Made by a program: the position numbers and the translations under genes | The notes under the pieces: generated by a model | What the model saw: only the letters and a program-made list of their open reading frames with translations | What the model was told of the DNA's origin: nothing | Database searches by the model: none | Shown here: positions 33,931-42,325 of the stretch, one piece after another | Layout of the letters: every line of letters begins with the position of its first letter | How positions within the stretch are numbered: position 1 is the first letter of the stretch | From: a bacterium YEK0313 | GTDB taxonomy: Bacteria > Pseudomonadota > Alphaproteobacteria > Rhizobiales > Phreatobacteraceae | Direction: 5' to 3' | Length of the DNA: 64,000 nt | Assembly (NCBI GenBank): GCA_000751295.2 | Contig: CCMO02000001.1 | Location: 1,165,501-1,229,500 of the forward strand

Positions 33931-34935
33931 ATGAACCGACGCACCATGAAGGCAGCGCTGCTCGCGCTCGCCGCATCGGCCCTGATGACATCGGCCGCCA
34001 CCGCGGCGGAGACGATCCGCATCGCCGGCTCGCTCCGCCCCGGCTCGATGATGGATGGCATCATCCAGACCTTCATCACCAACTTCAACAAGGAGGCCGG
34101 GCCGGACTACCGCATGGAGTACCAGCTGGTCGCCAACGACCAGGAGATGACCCAGCAGGTCATCCGTGGCCGGCTCGAGATCGGCACGACCGGGCTTGCC
34201 GGCGCGGCGGTCTCGATCCCGCCGGGCGCCGTCCTGTCCATGCCCTATCTCTGGGACAACGACGCCCAGCGCCGCTGGGGCACCGACAATGTCGTGCGCC
34301 CGGTGCTGGAAAGCATCTTCGCCGGCAACGGCCTGGTGCTGATCGGCGTCGGTGACGCCGGCTGGTCCAACATTTTCTGCAAGGGCACCTGCGACACGCC
34401 CGACGAACTGCGCGGCCGGCGCTTCCGCGTGCCGCCGGCGGCTTCCGCCCGCGCGTTCTGGGAAAAGGTCGGCGTCAACGGCGTCCAGCTCTCGCTGCCC
34501 GATTTCTTCACCGGGCTGGAGCAGGGCATGATCGAGGGCGGCGACCTGCCGCTCACCTTCTTCGTCACCACGCCGGCCGCGCAGTTCGCCCGCCGCTACG
34601 TGCTGACCCGCGCCTACCACCACGAGCAGGTGTTCTTCGTGAACAAGCGCTTCTACGAGAAGCTGCCGCCCCGCATCCAGGCCCTCCTGAAGAGCGCCAT
34701 GCCGTCGACCGACGAGATGCGCCGGCGCCAGGACGAGGACGAGACCCGGCAGGCCGAGCTGTTCACCGCCAATGGCGGCACGGTGGTGCAGCTCTCGGCC
34801 GAGCAGCGCGCGGTCTGGGCGCAGCGCGTCGGCAATGTCCATGACAGCCTGCTCGCCGCCCTGCCCGGCCGGGCGCGGGAGCTCTATGACGCGGTCCAGG
34901 ACGCCAAGCGGCGCTACGCCGCCCGGACGAACTGA
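33931..34935 (+). CDS. TRAP transporter substrate-binding protein DctP, copy 2
   Basis: A 334-residue periplasmic binding protein, clearly paralogous to the one at 31076 across its whole length (same RIAxxxRPGSMMDGII, LEIGTTGLAGAAVSIP, PDFFTGLEQGMIEGGDLP and YHHEQVFFVNKRFYEKLP patterns). Sec signal MNRRTMKAALLALAASALMT... ATAA. Lies 83 bp after dctM behind a hairpin and is followed by a terminator. The duplication probably widens the range of ligands for one DctQM pair or gives the binding protein in excess. Confidence 0.92.
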   Translation: MNRRTMKAALLALAASALMTSAATAAETIRIAGSLRPGSMMDGIIQTFITNFNKEAGPDYRMEYQLVANDQEMTQQVIRGRLEIGTTGLAGAAVSIPPGAVLSMPYLWDNDAQRRWGTDNVVRPVLESIFAGNGLVLIGVGDAGWSNIFCKGTCDTPDELRGRRFRVPPAASARAFWEKVGVNGVQLSLPDFFTGLEQGMIEGGDLPLTFFVTTPAAQFARRYVLTRAYHHEQVFFVNKRFYEKLPPRIQALLKSAMPSTDEMRRRQDEDETRQAELFTANGGTVVQLSAEQRAVWAQRVGNVHDSLLAALPGRARELYDAVQDAKRRYAARTN

Positions 34936-34975
34936 TCGAGGCCGGACGGCCATCGACCGGCCCTGCCTGCAGCAC

Positions 34976-35014
34976 GCCCCGCAGCCGTTCCAACGGTTCG
35001 CGGGGCTCATTTTT
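34976..35014 (+). terminator. Rho-independent terminator of the TRAP/sugar operon
   Basis: GCCCCGC-AGCCGTT pairs with AACGGTT-CGCGGGGC (34976-35006) with a short loop, followed by TCATTTTT. Position 41 bp after the dctP copy 2 stop marks the end of the transcript that starts near 22.1 kb. Confidence 0.8.
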
Positions 35015-35050
35015 CGTGTGGCGGAATTCCCACGATCAAACAAATGATAA

Positions 35051-35085
35051 TGCAAATTGCCAAAGGCATTTGCAATCGGTTGTTC
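35051..35085 (+). promoter_or_regulatory. Operator region upstream of lacI-type gene
   Basis: Contains a dyad TGCAAAT(T)GCC-AAA-GGCATTTGCA (35051-35074) overlapping a site TTGCAATCGGTTGTTC (35070-35085) that resembles the two better copies at 36434 and 43803 (13 of 16 bases to the palindrome TTGCAATCGATTGCAA). It lies ~85 bp before the LacI start and suggests autoregulation. Confidence 0.6.
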
Positions 35086-35166
35086 GCTCATGCAATTTCA
35101 GCAAGGCGATTGTCGCCGCCTTCCGGCGGCAGAGGAATCCGCACGAGAGGTTGCAAAAGTCAGCGG

Positions 35167-36432
35167 ATGACGAGCTCCGTCAGCGAACCAAGGCCCCGGG
35201 TCAATCTGCGCCGCCTCGCCGACGAGGTCGGCGTCCATCCCTCCACCGTCTCGCGCGCTCTCGATCCGGCCAAGCGCCATCTCGTCGCCGACGACGTGGC
35301 CGACCGGATCATCGCCGCCGCGCGCGCGCTCGGCTACCGGCCGAACCCAGTGGCGGCGAGCCTGCGCACCCGCCGCTCGACCCTGGTCGGCGTGCTGGTG
35401 CCCGACATCACCAATCCGGTCTTCTCGCCGATCATATCGGGCATTGCCGAAGTGCTCGGCGCCGAGGGCTATTCGACCATCGTCGCCGATGCCGGCAGCG
35501 AGTTCGGCGCCCGCATGGCGCTCGTCGACGAACTGATCGCCCGCCGTGTCGACGGCCTCGTTCTGGCGACGGTGAGCCGCGACGATCCGATGCTGGAACA
35601 CTGCCTCGCGGAAGGCATCCACGTCGTGCTGGTCAACCGCGCCGACGATGCCGACCGCGCGCCGTCGGTCGTTTCCGACGATGTCGCCGGCATGCGCGTG
35701 GCTGTCGAGCATCTCCACCGGCTCGGCCACCGGGCGATCGGCCATCTCGCCGGCCCGTCCACGCTGTCCACTGGCCATCTGAGGCGCCTTGGCTTCGAAC
35801 AGGTGATGCGCGAGCACCGCCTCGCGGTGCCGGCCGGGGCCATCGTCGAGGCGCGCAGCTACGACCGGGACGAAGGCGAACGCGCCACCGCCGCCATGCT
35901 GGACGCCTGCCCCGGCATCACCGCCATCGCCGCCGCCAACGACCTGCTCGCGCTCGGCGCCTACAAGGCGCTCGCCGCCCGCGGCCTTGCCTGCCCGGCC
36001 GACGTCTCGGTCGTCGGCCACAACGACATGCCGCTGGTCGACATGGTCGAGCCGCCGCTGACCACGATCCGCATCGGCCCGCGCGACATGGGACGCGATG
36101 CCGCACGCCTGCTGCTCGAGCGCATGACCGGCTCGACCCTGCCGGCGCGGCGCATCGTCCTCGCCCCCGATCTGGTGCAGCGCGCCTCCACCGCGCCGCC
36201 GCGCGCCGACAGGTCAGCGGCCGCGCCGGCCGTTTCGGCTGTCCTCAAAGGCGGATACGTTCTTCGCCCGGCGCCGCCGCTGACCTGTCGAAGCCTTTCT
36301 GCCGCCGCCCGGAAGCCCGTCTCCTCCAGGCCGCCGCGGCGCCGCCGGGCGGCAACGCCCAGCCTGCCGCATTGCTGGAATCCGATCGCGCACGACAAAC
36401 TCCGATTGACTCGCCGCGCCGTCTCGACCTAG
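35167..36432 (+). CDS. LacI-family transcriptional regulator with C-terminal extension
   Basis: A 421-residue LacI/GalR regulator: HTH NLRRLADEVGVHPSTVSRAL at residues ~10-60 with hinge PNPVAASLRTRRS, then a periplasmic-binding-protein-like effector domain (LVPDITNPVFSPIISGIAEVL, AIAAANDLLALGAYKALAARG, LTTIRIGPRDMG). Family homology ends at about residue 345 (VLAPDLVQRAS); the last ~75 residues are Arg/Pro/Ala-rich and overlap a large inverted repeat, so the native stop may have been lost. Likely represses itself, the ABC/amidohydrolase operon and the dioxygenase operon through TTGCAATCG-type operators. Confidence 0.9.
   Translation: MTSSVSEPRPRVNLRRLADEVGVHPSTVSRALDPAKRHLVADDVADRIIAAARALGYRPNPVAASLRTRRSTLVGVLVPDITNPVFSPIISGIAEVLGAEGYSTIVADAGSEFGARMALVDELIARRVDGLVLATVSRDDPMLEHCLAEGIHVVLVNRADDADRAPSVVSDDVAGMRVAVEHLHRLGHRAIGHLAGPSTLSTGHLRRLGFEQVMREHRLAVPAGAIVEARSYDRDEGERATAAMLDACPGITAIAAANDLLALGAYKALAARGLACPADVSVVGHNDMPLVDMVEPPLTTIRIGPRDMGRDAARLLLERMTGSTLPARRIVLAPDLVQRASTAPPRADRSAAAPAVSAVLKGGYVLRPAPPLTCRSLSAAARKPVSSRPPRRRRAATPSLPHCWNPIAHDKLRLTRRAVST
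36207..36290. repeat. Large inverted repeat inside the lacI 3' extension
   Basis: Arms at 36207-36229 and 36268-36290 pair over 23 bp with one mismatch; the outer 15 bp (CGACAGGTCAGCGGC with GCCGCTGACCTGTCG) are perfect. The spacer is 38 bp. It lies exactly where LacI homology stops. It could be a transcription terminator-like structure, a small palindromic mobile element, or a decayed insertion. Confidence 0.75.
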
Positions 36433-36433
36433 C

Positions 36434-36449
36434 TTGCAATCGATTGTAG
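36434..36449 (+). promoter_or_regulatory. Probable LacI-type operator upstream of the ABC importer operon
   Basis: TTGCAATCGATTGTAG, matching the 16-bp palindrome TTGCAATCGATTGCAA at 14 positions, 80 bp upstream of the substrate-binding gene and immediately after the lacI-type gene's stop. Shares its core with 35070 and 43803. Confidence 0.7.
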
Positions 36450-36529
36450 TCGATCATTCGGGCCGCTCGGAGGCGCTCCGCGTGATGGGCTTGGTTTGAC
36501 GACACACAGAAAATGACAAGAGGGGTGCT

Positions 36530-37588
36530 ATGGCCAGGATCACGCGGCGCGGGTTCGTGGGTGCATCGGTCGCAGCGGCGGGCCTGGTGCAGAGCCCGCT
36601 GGTTTTCGCGCAGTCCAACTTCATGGACCCGGTGCGCATCCGCATGGGCTTCGCGCCCTATATCTCGGCCGGCCCCTATCTGATCGCCGAGGCCCGCGGC
36701 TACTTCAAGAAGCTGAACGTCGAGATCGTGCCCTCGAGCCATGTCGACGGCAGCCTGTCGATGCCGGCGCTCGCCGCGGGCGAGCTCGACATCACAGGCG
36801 CGACGCTGAGCGCCGGCCTGTTCAACCTGATGGCCAAGGGCGCGGGCCTCAGGATGTTCTTCGAGCGCGGCCGCGAGGCGGCCGGTTGGGGCTCCAATTC
36901 GATCATGGTGTCGAACGAGCTCTGGGAGAAGGGTTTCCGCGGGCCGGAAGGCTACCGCCATGCCAAGGGCGCCGTCATCGGCATCTCCTCGCGCGGCAGC
37001 GTCGCCCACTATCTGCACACGATGGGCCTCGAACGGGCCGGCCTGAAGGCCGACGACGTCGAATGGTCCTGGGGCATGACGCCAAGCGTCAGCCTGCCGC
37101 TGATGAAGCAGAACCGCGTCGGCATCATCAACATGCCGCTGCCCGGCGCCTATGCGGCGCAGAAGCAGGGCATCGGCAAGGTCGCGACCTGGAGCGACGA
37201 GCTGGCGCCCGATTTCGTGCTCGCCTGCTCGGTGGCGAGCGAGAAGTTCCTGCGCGACCAGCATTCCGCGGCGGTCCGCTTCTCCATGGCGATCATGCAG
37301 GGCAATGCCGACTTCATGGCCGCCGCCAAGGACGGCAATGCCGAGGTGCTGAAGATCATTGCCGACGGCACCGGCCTGACACCGCCGGTCATCGACGAGA
37401 CGCGGCCGCGCTGGACCTTCATGACCGTCGACGGTACGCCCAACATGCCCTCGATCATCGCCCAGCAGAAATTCTGGCGCGAACGCACCGACCTGCTCGC
37501 CCGTGCCGTGCCCGACGACAAGCTGTTCGACGACCGCGCGATCAAGGAGGCCAAGCAGCGCATGACCGAGAAGAACCCGTTCATCTGA
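36530..37588 (+). CDS. ABC transporter substrate-binding protein (SsuA/TauA/NMT1-like), Tat signal
   Basis: A 352-residue periplasmic protein. The N-terminal ITRRGFVGASVAAAGLV... VFAQ is a twin-arginine signal; the mature part has RMGFAPYISAGPYLIAEARGYFKKLNVEIV and LAAGELDITGATLSAGLFNLMAKGAG typical of NMT1/SsuA proteins that bind sulfonates, nitrate, pyrimidines or aromatic acids. First gene of an operon with ATPase, permease and three amidohydrolases, so its ligand is probably their substrate. AGAGGGG precedes the ATG. Confidence 0.92.
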   Translation: MARITRRGFVGASVAAAGLVQSPLVFAQSNFMDPVRIRMGFAPYISAGPYLIAEARGYFKKLNVEIVPSSHVDGSLSMPALAAGELDITGATLSAGLFNLMAKGAGLRMFFERGREAAGWGSNSIMVSNELWEKGFRGPEGYRHAKGAVIGISSRGSVAHYLHTMGLERAGLKADDVEWSWGMTPSVSLPLMKQNRVGIINMPLPGAYAAQKQGIGKVATWSDELAPDFVLACSVASEKFLRDQHSAAVRFSMAIMQGNADFMAAAKDGNAEVLKIIADGTGLTPPVIDETRPRWTFMTVDGTPNMPSIIAQQKFWRERTDLLARAVPDDKLFDDRAIKEAKQRMTEKNPFI

Positions 37589-37593
37589 CCGTA

Positions 37594-37623
37594 TCGGGGC
37601 CGCGCGCTGCGCCGCGGCCCCGA
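37594..37623 (+). repeat. Intercistronic hairpin after the binding-protein gene
   Basis: Perfect 11-bp stem TCGGGGCCGCG (37594-37604) with CGCGGCCCCGA (37613-37623), 8-nt loop, no U-tract. Hairpins at this position typically stabilise the upstream message so that the binding protein is made in excess over the membrane subunits. Confidence 0.65.
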
Positions 37624-37671
37624 ACGGCGACGAGGCATAGGAAAGAGCGCGAGGGAGGCGCTTGCCGCACC

Positions 37672-38472
37672 ATGCAATTCGAAGCGATCTCGATCGAAGG
37701 CCTGTCGCACCGGTTCCTCAGCCGGACGCGCCCGCCGACCACTGCGCTGACCGACGTCAACTGCATCTTTCCGGCCGGCAAGGTCACCGCCATCGTCGGG
37801 CCGAGCGGCTGCGGCAAGTCGACCCTGCTCCTGATCCTGCGCGGCCTCGTCGAGGCCAGCAGCGGCAAGGTCCGCTTCCTCTACGGCGACGGCTCCGGCC
37901 AGCGCAGCGCTGGCGAAGCGCCGCGCATGGCCACGGTCTGGCAGTCGTTCAACCTCCTGCCCTGGCGCTCGGTCCTCGACAATGTCGCCTTCGGCCTGGA
38001 GCTCGCCGGCGTGCCGCTGGCCGAACGCCAGGCCAAGGCCGCCGAGGCGATCAAGGCGGTCGAGCTCGCCGGTTTCGAGAAACACTATCCGGGCCAGCTG
38101 TCGGGCGGCATGAAGCAGCGTGTCGGCCTCGCCCGCGGCCTCGTCCAGTCCCCCGACATCCTGTTCCTGGACGAGCCTTTCGGTGCGCTCGACGCGCAGA
38201 CGCGGCTCTACCTGCAGGAGCAGCTCTCGAGCCTGGTCGAGACCAGCGCCAAGACCGTCATCCTCATCACCCACTCGATCGAGGAGGCGATCTTCCTCGC
38301 CGACCACGTCGTCGTCATGACCGCCCGTCCCGGCCGGATCGCCAAGAGCCTCGACATCGATCTCGCCCGGCCGCGCGGCATCGACGTGCAGAACGACAAG
38401 CGCTTCGGCGAATATTTCTCCGAGATCTACGGGCTGCTGCGCGACGAAGTCCGCAAGGCGATGATGAACTGA
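37672..38472 (+). CDS. ABC transporter ATP-binding protein (SsuB/TauB type)
   Basis: A 266-residue ATPase with Walker A GPSGCGKSTLL, Q-loop WQSFNLLPWRSV, signature LSGGMKQRVGLARG, Walker B ILFLDEPFGALD and switch His in LITHSIEEAIFL. The PWRSV/FGALD pattern is that of nitrate/sulfonate/bicarbonate-type importers. It energises the permease 13 bp downstream. Confidence 0.95.
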   Translation: MQFEAISIEGLSHRFLSRTRPPTTALTDVNCIFPAGKVTAIVGPSGCGKSTLLLILRGLVEASSGKVRFLYGDGSGQRSAGEAPRMATVWQSFNLLPWRSVLDNVAFGLELAGVPLAERQAKAAEAIKAVELAGFEKHYPGQLSGGMKQRVGLARGLVQSPDILFLDEPFGALDAQTRLYLQEQLSSLVETSAKTVILITHSIEEAIFLADHVVVMTARPGRIAKSLDIDLARPRGIDVQNDKRFGEYFSEIYGLLRDEVRKAMMN

Positions 38473-38485
38473 AGAGGCAAGCGCG

Positions 38486-39340
38486 ATGTCGGACACCAAC
38501 CGGTCGGCGCTGGCCGACCCCAAGGCCATGATGGACACCCGAACCACCGCCCAGAGCAAGCCGCAGCCCGACGTCAAGGACGAGAGACTGCGCGACGACA
38601 CCTGGTATTACGGGCCGGTCGCGATGGCCCTGTTCCTGGCTTTCTGGGAGCTCTCGGTCCCGCTCTTCGACGTTCCCGAGATCTTCCTGCCGCGGCCATC
38701 GCTGGTCATCGTCACGCTCTATGACCTGTTCGCCACCAAGGCGCTCGCCTACGACCTGGTGCTGACGCTCTACCGCATCTTCGCCGGCTTCTTCCTGGCC
38801 GCCGTGATCGGCATCGCCCTCGGCCTGCTGATGGGCATGTCGCGCCGCATCTATGCGATCTGCGACGTCTTCGTCGCCGCGCTCTATCCGGTGCCGAAGA
38901 TCGCCCTCGTGCCGCTCCTGGTCATCTGGCTCGGCAGCGGCAACGCCTTCCAGATCGCCCTCTCGGCGCTCGGCTGCATCTTCCCGATCCTGGTCAACAC
39001 CATCATCGGTGTGCGCCAGTGCGACGAGGGCCTGATCCTGGCGGCGCGCGATCTCGGCGCCAGCGCCGTGCAGATCCAGCGCAAGGTGGTGCTGCCGGCC
39101 GCCGTGCCCGCCATCTTCGGCGGCCTGCGTCTGGCGCTCGGCATTTCCATCATCCTGGTCGTCGCGGCCGAAATGCAGACCGCCCGCTATGGGCTGGGCG
39201 CCAAGCTGCAGCTCGCCGGCCAGATCCTGGAAACCGGCCAGGTCTTCGCCATCCTGCTGCTGCTCGCGATCCTCGGCATCCTCCTGACCAAGGGCCAGCA
39301 ATATCTCGACGGCAAGATCAACCGCTGGCGCACCCGCTGA
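38486..39340 (+). CDS. ABC transporter permease (SsuC/TauC type)
   Basis: A 284-residue protein with six hydrophobic segments and the EAA loop (AARDLGASAVQIQRKVVLPAAVPAIFGGLRLA). The N-terminal ~45 residues are hydrophilic. Forms the channel with the preceding ATPase and the Tat-exported binding protein. A GC hairpin (39362-39384) follows the gene. Confidence 0.95.
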   Translation: MSDTNRSALADPKAMMDTRTTAQSKPQPDVKDERLRDDTWYYGPVAMALFLAFWELSVPLFDVPEIFLPRPSLVIVTLYDLFATKALAYDLVLTLYRIFAGFFLAAVIGIALGLLMGMSRRIYAICDVFVAALYPVPKIALVPLLVIWLGSGNAFQIALSALGCIFPILVNTIIGVRQCDEGLILAARDLGASAVQIQRKVVLPAAVPAIFGGLRLALGISIILVVAAEMQTARYGLGAKLQLAGQILETGQVFAILLLLAILGILLTKGQQYLDGKINRWRTR

Positions 39341-39361
39341 GGCCGGATGAGACGGACGACA

Positions 39362-39384
39362 GCGGCCGGGCCTGATCCGGCCGC
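39362..39384 (+). repeat. GC-rich hairpin between permease and first amidohydrolase gene
   Basis: GCGGCCGG (39362-39369) pairs perfectly with CCGGCCGC (39377-39384) across a 7-nt loop. No U-run follows. The 217-bp gap around it could hold a second promoter for the amidohydrolase genes. Confidence 0.5.
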
Positions 39385-39557
39385 CGCCATGTGAAGGATC
39401 GCACCCGGCCCGCTCGTCCGCGCCGCCTGCGGACCGAAGCCGGCCGCGCCGGTCATTGATTGATGTGAGTGCCGCTTCGACCGCGACGCCCTGCCCCGCG
39501 CACCCCCGCAGCGCGACCGGCAGGCATTCGCGATCACGGCACGATGGGAGAGATACC

Positions 39558-40931
39558 ATGAAACGGACGCTGATCGAATGCGGCTGGCTGGTCACGATGG
39601 ACGAGACCATCGGCGACCACCGCGACGCCCGCATCCTGATCGAGGGCAACCGCATCCTCGCCGCCGGCAAGGGCATCGAGGCGGATGCCGACGAGGTGAT
39701 CGACGCGCGCGACAAGATCGTCATGCCCGGCCTGATCGACGCCCATGTCCACACCTGGCAGACCGGCCTGCGCGCCATCGGCTCGGAATGGCTCGGACCG
39801 GACTATCACGCCAACATCCATGCCAATCTCGCCACCCGCTACGGCCCCGACGACAATTATATCGGCAACCTCATCGGCGCCCTCGGCAAGATCGACGGCG
39901 GCACCACGACCATTCTCGACTGGTGCCACAACCTGACCTCGCTCGACCATGCCGAGCGTTCGGTCGACGGCCTGGAGGAATCCGGCATCCGCGCGGTCTT
40001 CGCCCACGGCACCGCCAAGCCGCCGACAAAGCCCGGCGAACTGCCCTATACCCATGTGCCGCACCCGCGCGACCGCATCGAGGCGCTGCGCAAGGGGCGC
40101 TTTGCCTCCGACGACCGGCGGGTGACGCTCGCCATGGCCATTCTCGGCCCCCACTGGGGCACCTATGAGGTGGCGGAGCAGGACCTCAGGCTCGCCCGCG
40201 AACTGAATCTCCTGTCGAGCTCGCACGCGACCCGCAAGATCCCCGACCAGGTGGCGCCCGGCGGCTACGGCAAGCTCGTGGCGGCCGGCCTCATCGGCCC
40301 CGACCACAATCTCGTCCACGGCAACTACATCGAGGACGACGAGCTGAAAGCCCTGGTCGAGGCCGGCGCCTCGGTCACCGGCACGGTGCTGGTCGAGCTG
40401 CACGGCCATGCCGCCGAACCGGTGACGCTCCGCGTGCGCAATTTCGGCGGCATGCCGTCGATCGGCATCGACGTCGAGCCGATCGTCACCGGCGAGATGT
40501 TCCGCGAGATGCAGGCCGCGCTCCTGCACGCCCGCTGGGCTTCGCTGCGCGACAATGCCGCTGCCGGCAGGCCGCCCTTGAAGACCATTCCGATCCGCTC
40601 GCGCGAGGCGTTGACCTGGGCGACCATCGGCAACGCCCGGGCGATCGGCCTGGAGAACGAGATCGGCTCGCTCACCCCCGGCAAGAAGGCCGACATCGTC
40701 ATGCTCAGGGCGAACGACCTCAACCTCTTCCCGGTGCACGACCCGCTTCTGTCGATCGTCGAGCAGGCCCATGCCGGCAATGTCGACACCGTCATCGTCG
40801 ACGGCGTGGTGCGCAAGCAGGGCGGCCGGCGCCTCTTCGCCGACGACGTGCTGGCGCGCCGCAAGGCCGAGCTCGTCGCCTCGGTCGAGCGCGTCATGCG
40901 CGACGGCGGCTTCACGATCAAGCCGGCCTGA
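39558..40931 (+). CDS. Amidohydrolase 1 of 3 (COG0402, AtzA/TrzA/SsnA-like)
   Basis: A 457-residue metal-dependent hydrolase. Metal ligands: HVH in IDAHVHTWQTG, His in LLSSSHATRK, His in LVHGNY, and Asp in GIDVEP. The C-terminal LTPGKKADIVMLRANDLNLFPVHDP closes the small beta-domain. The superfamily deaminates or dechlorinates s-triazines, cytosine, guanine and related N-heterocycles. First of three tandem paralogues (12-bp gap to the next). Placed behind an ABC importer, it is likely cytoplasmic processing of the imported ring or amide. Confidence 0.92.
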   Translation: MKRTLIECGWLVTMDETIGDHRDARILIEGNRILAAGKGIEADADEVIDARDKIVMPGLIDAHVHTWQTGLRAIGSEWLGPDYHANIHANLATRYGPDDNYIGNLIGALGKIDGGTTTILDWCHNLTSLDHAERSVDGLEESGIRAVFAHGTAKPPTKPGELPYTHVPHPRDRIEALRKGRFASDDRRVTLAMAILGPHWGTYEVAEQDLRLARELNLLSSSHATRKIPDQVAPGGYGKLVAAGLIGPDHNLVHGNYIEDDELKALVEAGASVTGTVLVELHGHAAEPVTLRVRNFGGMPSIGIDVEPIVTGEMFREMQAALLHARWASLRDNAAAGRPPLKTIPIRSREALTWATIGNARAIGLENEIGSLTPGKKADIVMLRANDLNLFPVHDPLLSIVEQAHAGNVDTVIVDGVVRKQGGRRLFADDVLARRKAELVASVERVMRDGGFTIKPA

Positions 40932-40943
40932 GGAGCAGCGGTC

Positions 40944-42320
40944 ATGACGCGGACATTGATCAAGTGCGGCTGGATCGTCTCCATGGATCCGGCCATCGGC
41001 GACCTCATCGGCGGCGAGATCCTGATCGAGGACGACCGCATCGTCGCGGTCGGCCGGAACCTCGAGGCGACGGCAGCAACGGTCGTCGAGGCCGGCGACA
41101 CGATCGCCATGCCCGGCATGGTGAACGCCCATCTGCACACCTGGCAGACGGGCCTGCGCGCCATCGGCTGCGAATGGGCCCATGGCGAATATTTCAAATA
41201 TCTGCACGGCGGCATGGCGACGCGCTACGGCCCCGAGGACAATTATCTCGGCAACCTGATCGGCGCCCTCAACCAGATCGACGGCGGCGTCACCACGCTC
41301 AACGACTACTGCCACAACATCACCTCGACCGAGCAGGCCGAGCGCTCGGTCGACGCGCTGGTGGACAGCGGCATCCGCGCGGTCTTCACGCTCGGCGCCG
41401 GCAAGCTGCCGCCCGAGCGCGAGGCGCTCGAGCCCTTCGAGAAGCGCATCAACCCGCGCGAGCGGGTCGAGCGCTTCCGCAAGGGGCGGCTCGCCAGCGA
41501 CGATGCCCTGGTCACCATGGCGCTCGGCGTCGCCGGCCCGCACTGGGCCGAAATGGAGCCGACCCGCGTCAATCTGCGGCTCGCCCGCGAGCTCGGCCTG
41601 CGCTCGTCGAGCCATGCCACCAAGCGGCCGGAACTGGCAGTCGATCCCCGCGGCTATTTCCCGCTGCTCGACGAGGGGCTGATCGGCGCCGACCACACCG
41701 TGGTGCACGGCAACTATCTCGGCGACGAGGAGCTGCGGCGGCTCGTCGGCGCCGGCGTCACCGCCTGCGCCACCGTCCAGACCGAGCTGCGCGGCTATGC
41801 CGGCGATCCGCTGGTCGGGCGTGTCCGCGCGCTCGGCGGCATGCCCTCGCTCGGCGTCGACGTCGAGCCGCGCGTCTCCGGCGAGATGTTCCGGGAAATG
41901 CAGATCGCGCTGCTCTATGCGCTGTCGGTCTGCCAGCGCGAGAATGCCCGCGACAGGAAGCCGCCGTTCCAGGTCGTGCCGATCCGCTCGCGCGAGGCGC
42001 TGGCCTGGGCGACCATCGGCGGCGCCGAGGCGCTCGGCCTCGGCCACCGCATCGGCACGCTGACGCCGAAGAAGCAGGCCGACATCGTGCTGCTGCGCGG
42101 CACCGATCTCAACCTCTTCCCGGTCCACGACCCCGTCCTGTCGATCGTCGAGCAGGCCAATGCCGGCAATGTCGACACCGTCTTCATCGGCGGCGTGGTG
42201 CGCAAGCGCGGCGGCAAGCTGGTCTTCCCCGAGGATGTCAGGCGCCGGCGCATGGCCGAGCTCGCCCAGTCGGTGGAGCGCATCATGGGCGAAGCCGGCT
42301 ACGTGCCGTTCGGGCGCTGA
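40944..42320 (+). CDS. Amidohydrolase 2 of 3 (COG0402)
   Basis: A 458-residue paralogue of its two neighbours, aligning end to end (start TRTLIKCGWIVSMDPAIGD; metal site VNAHLHTWQTG; SSHATKRP; VVHGNYLGD; GVDVEP; TLTPKKQADIVLLRGTDLNLFPVHDP). Differences cluster around the cavity (CEWAHGEYFKYLHGG instead of SEWLGPDYHANIHAN), suggesting a changed substrate. 5 bp separate it from the third copy. Confidence 0.92.
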   Translation: MTRTLIKCGWIVSMDPAIGDLIGGEILIEDDRIVAVGRNLEATAATVVEAGDTIAMPGMVNAHLHTWQTGLRAIGCEWAHGEYFKYLHGGMATRYGPEDNYLGNLIGALNQIDGGVTTLNDYCHNITSTEQAERSVDALVDSGIRAVFTLGAGKLPPEREALEPFEKRINPRERVERFRKGRLASDDALVTMALGVAGPHWAEMEPTRVNLRLARELGLRSSSHATKRPELAVDPRGYFPLLDEGLIGADHTVVHGNYLGDEELRRLVGAGVTACATVQTELRGYAGDPLVGRVRALGGMPSLGVDVEPRVSGEMFREMQIALLYALSVCQRENARDRKPPFQVVPIRSREALAWATIGGAEALGLGHRIGTLTPKKQADIVLLRGTDLNLFPVHDPVLSIVEQANAGNVDTVFIGGVVRKRGGKLVFPEDVRRRRMAELAQSVERIMGEAGYVPFGR

Positions 42321-42325
42321 CGGCC

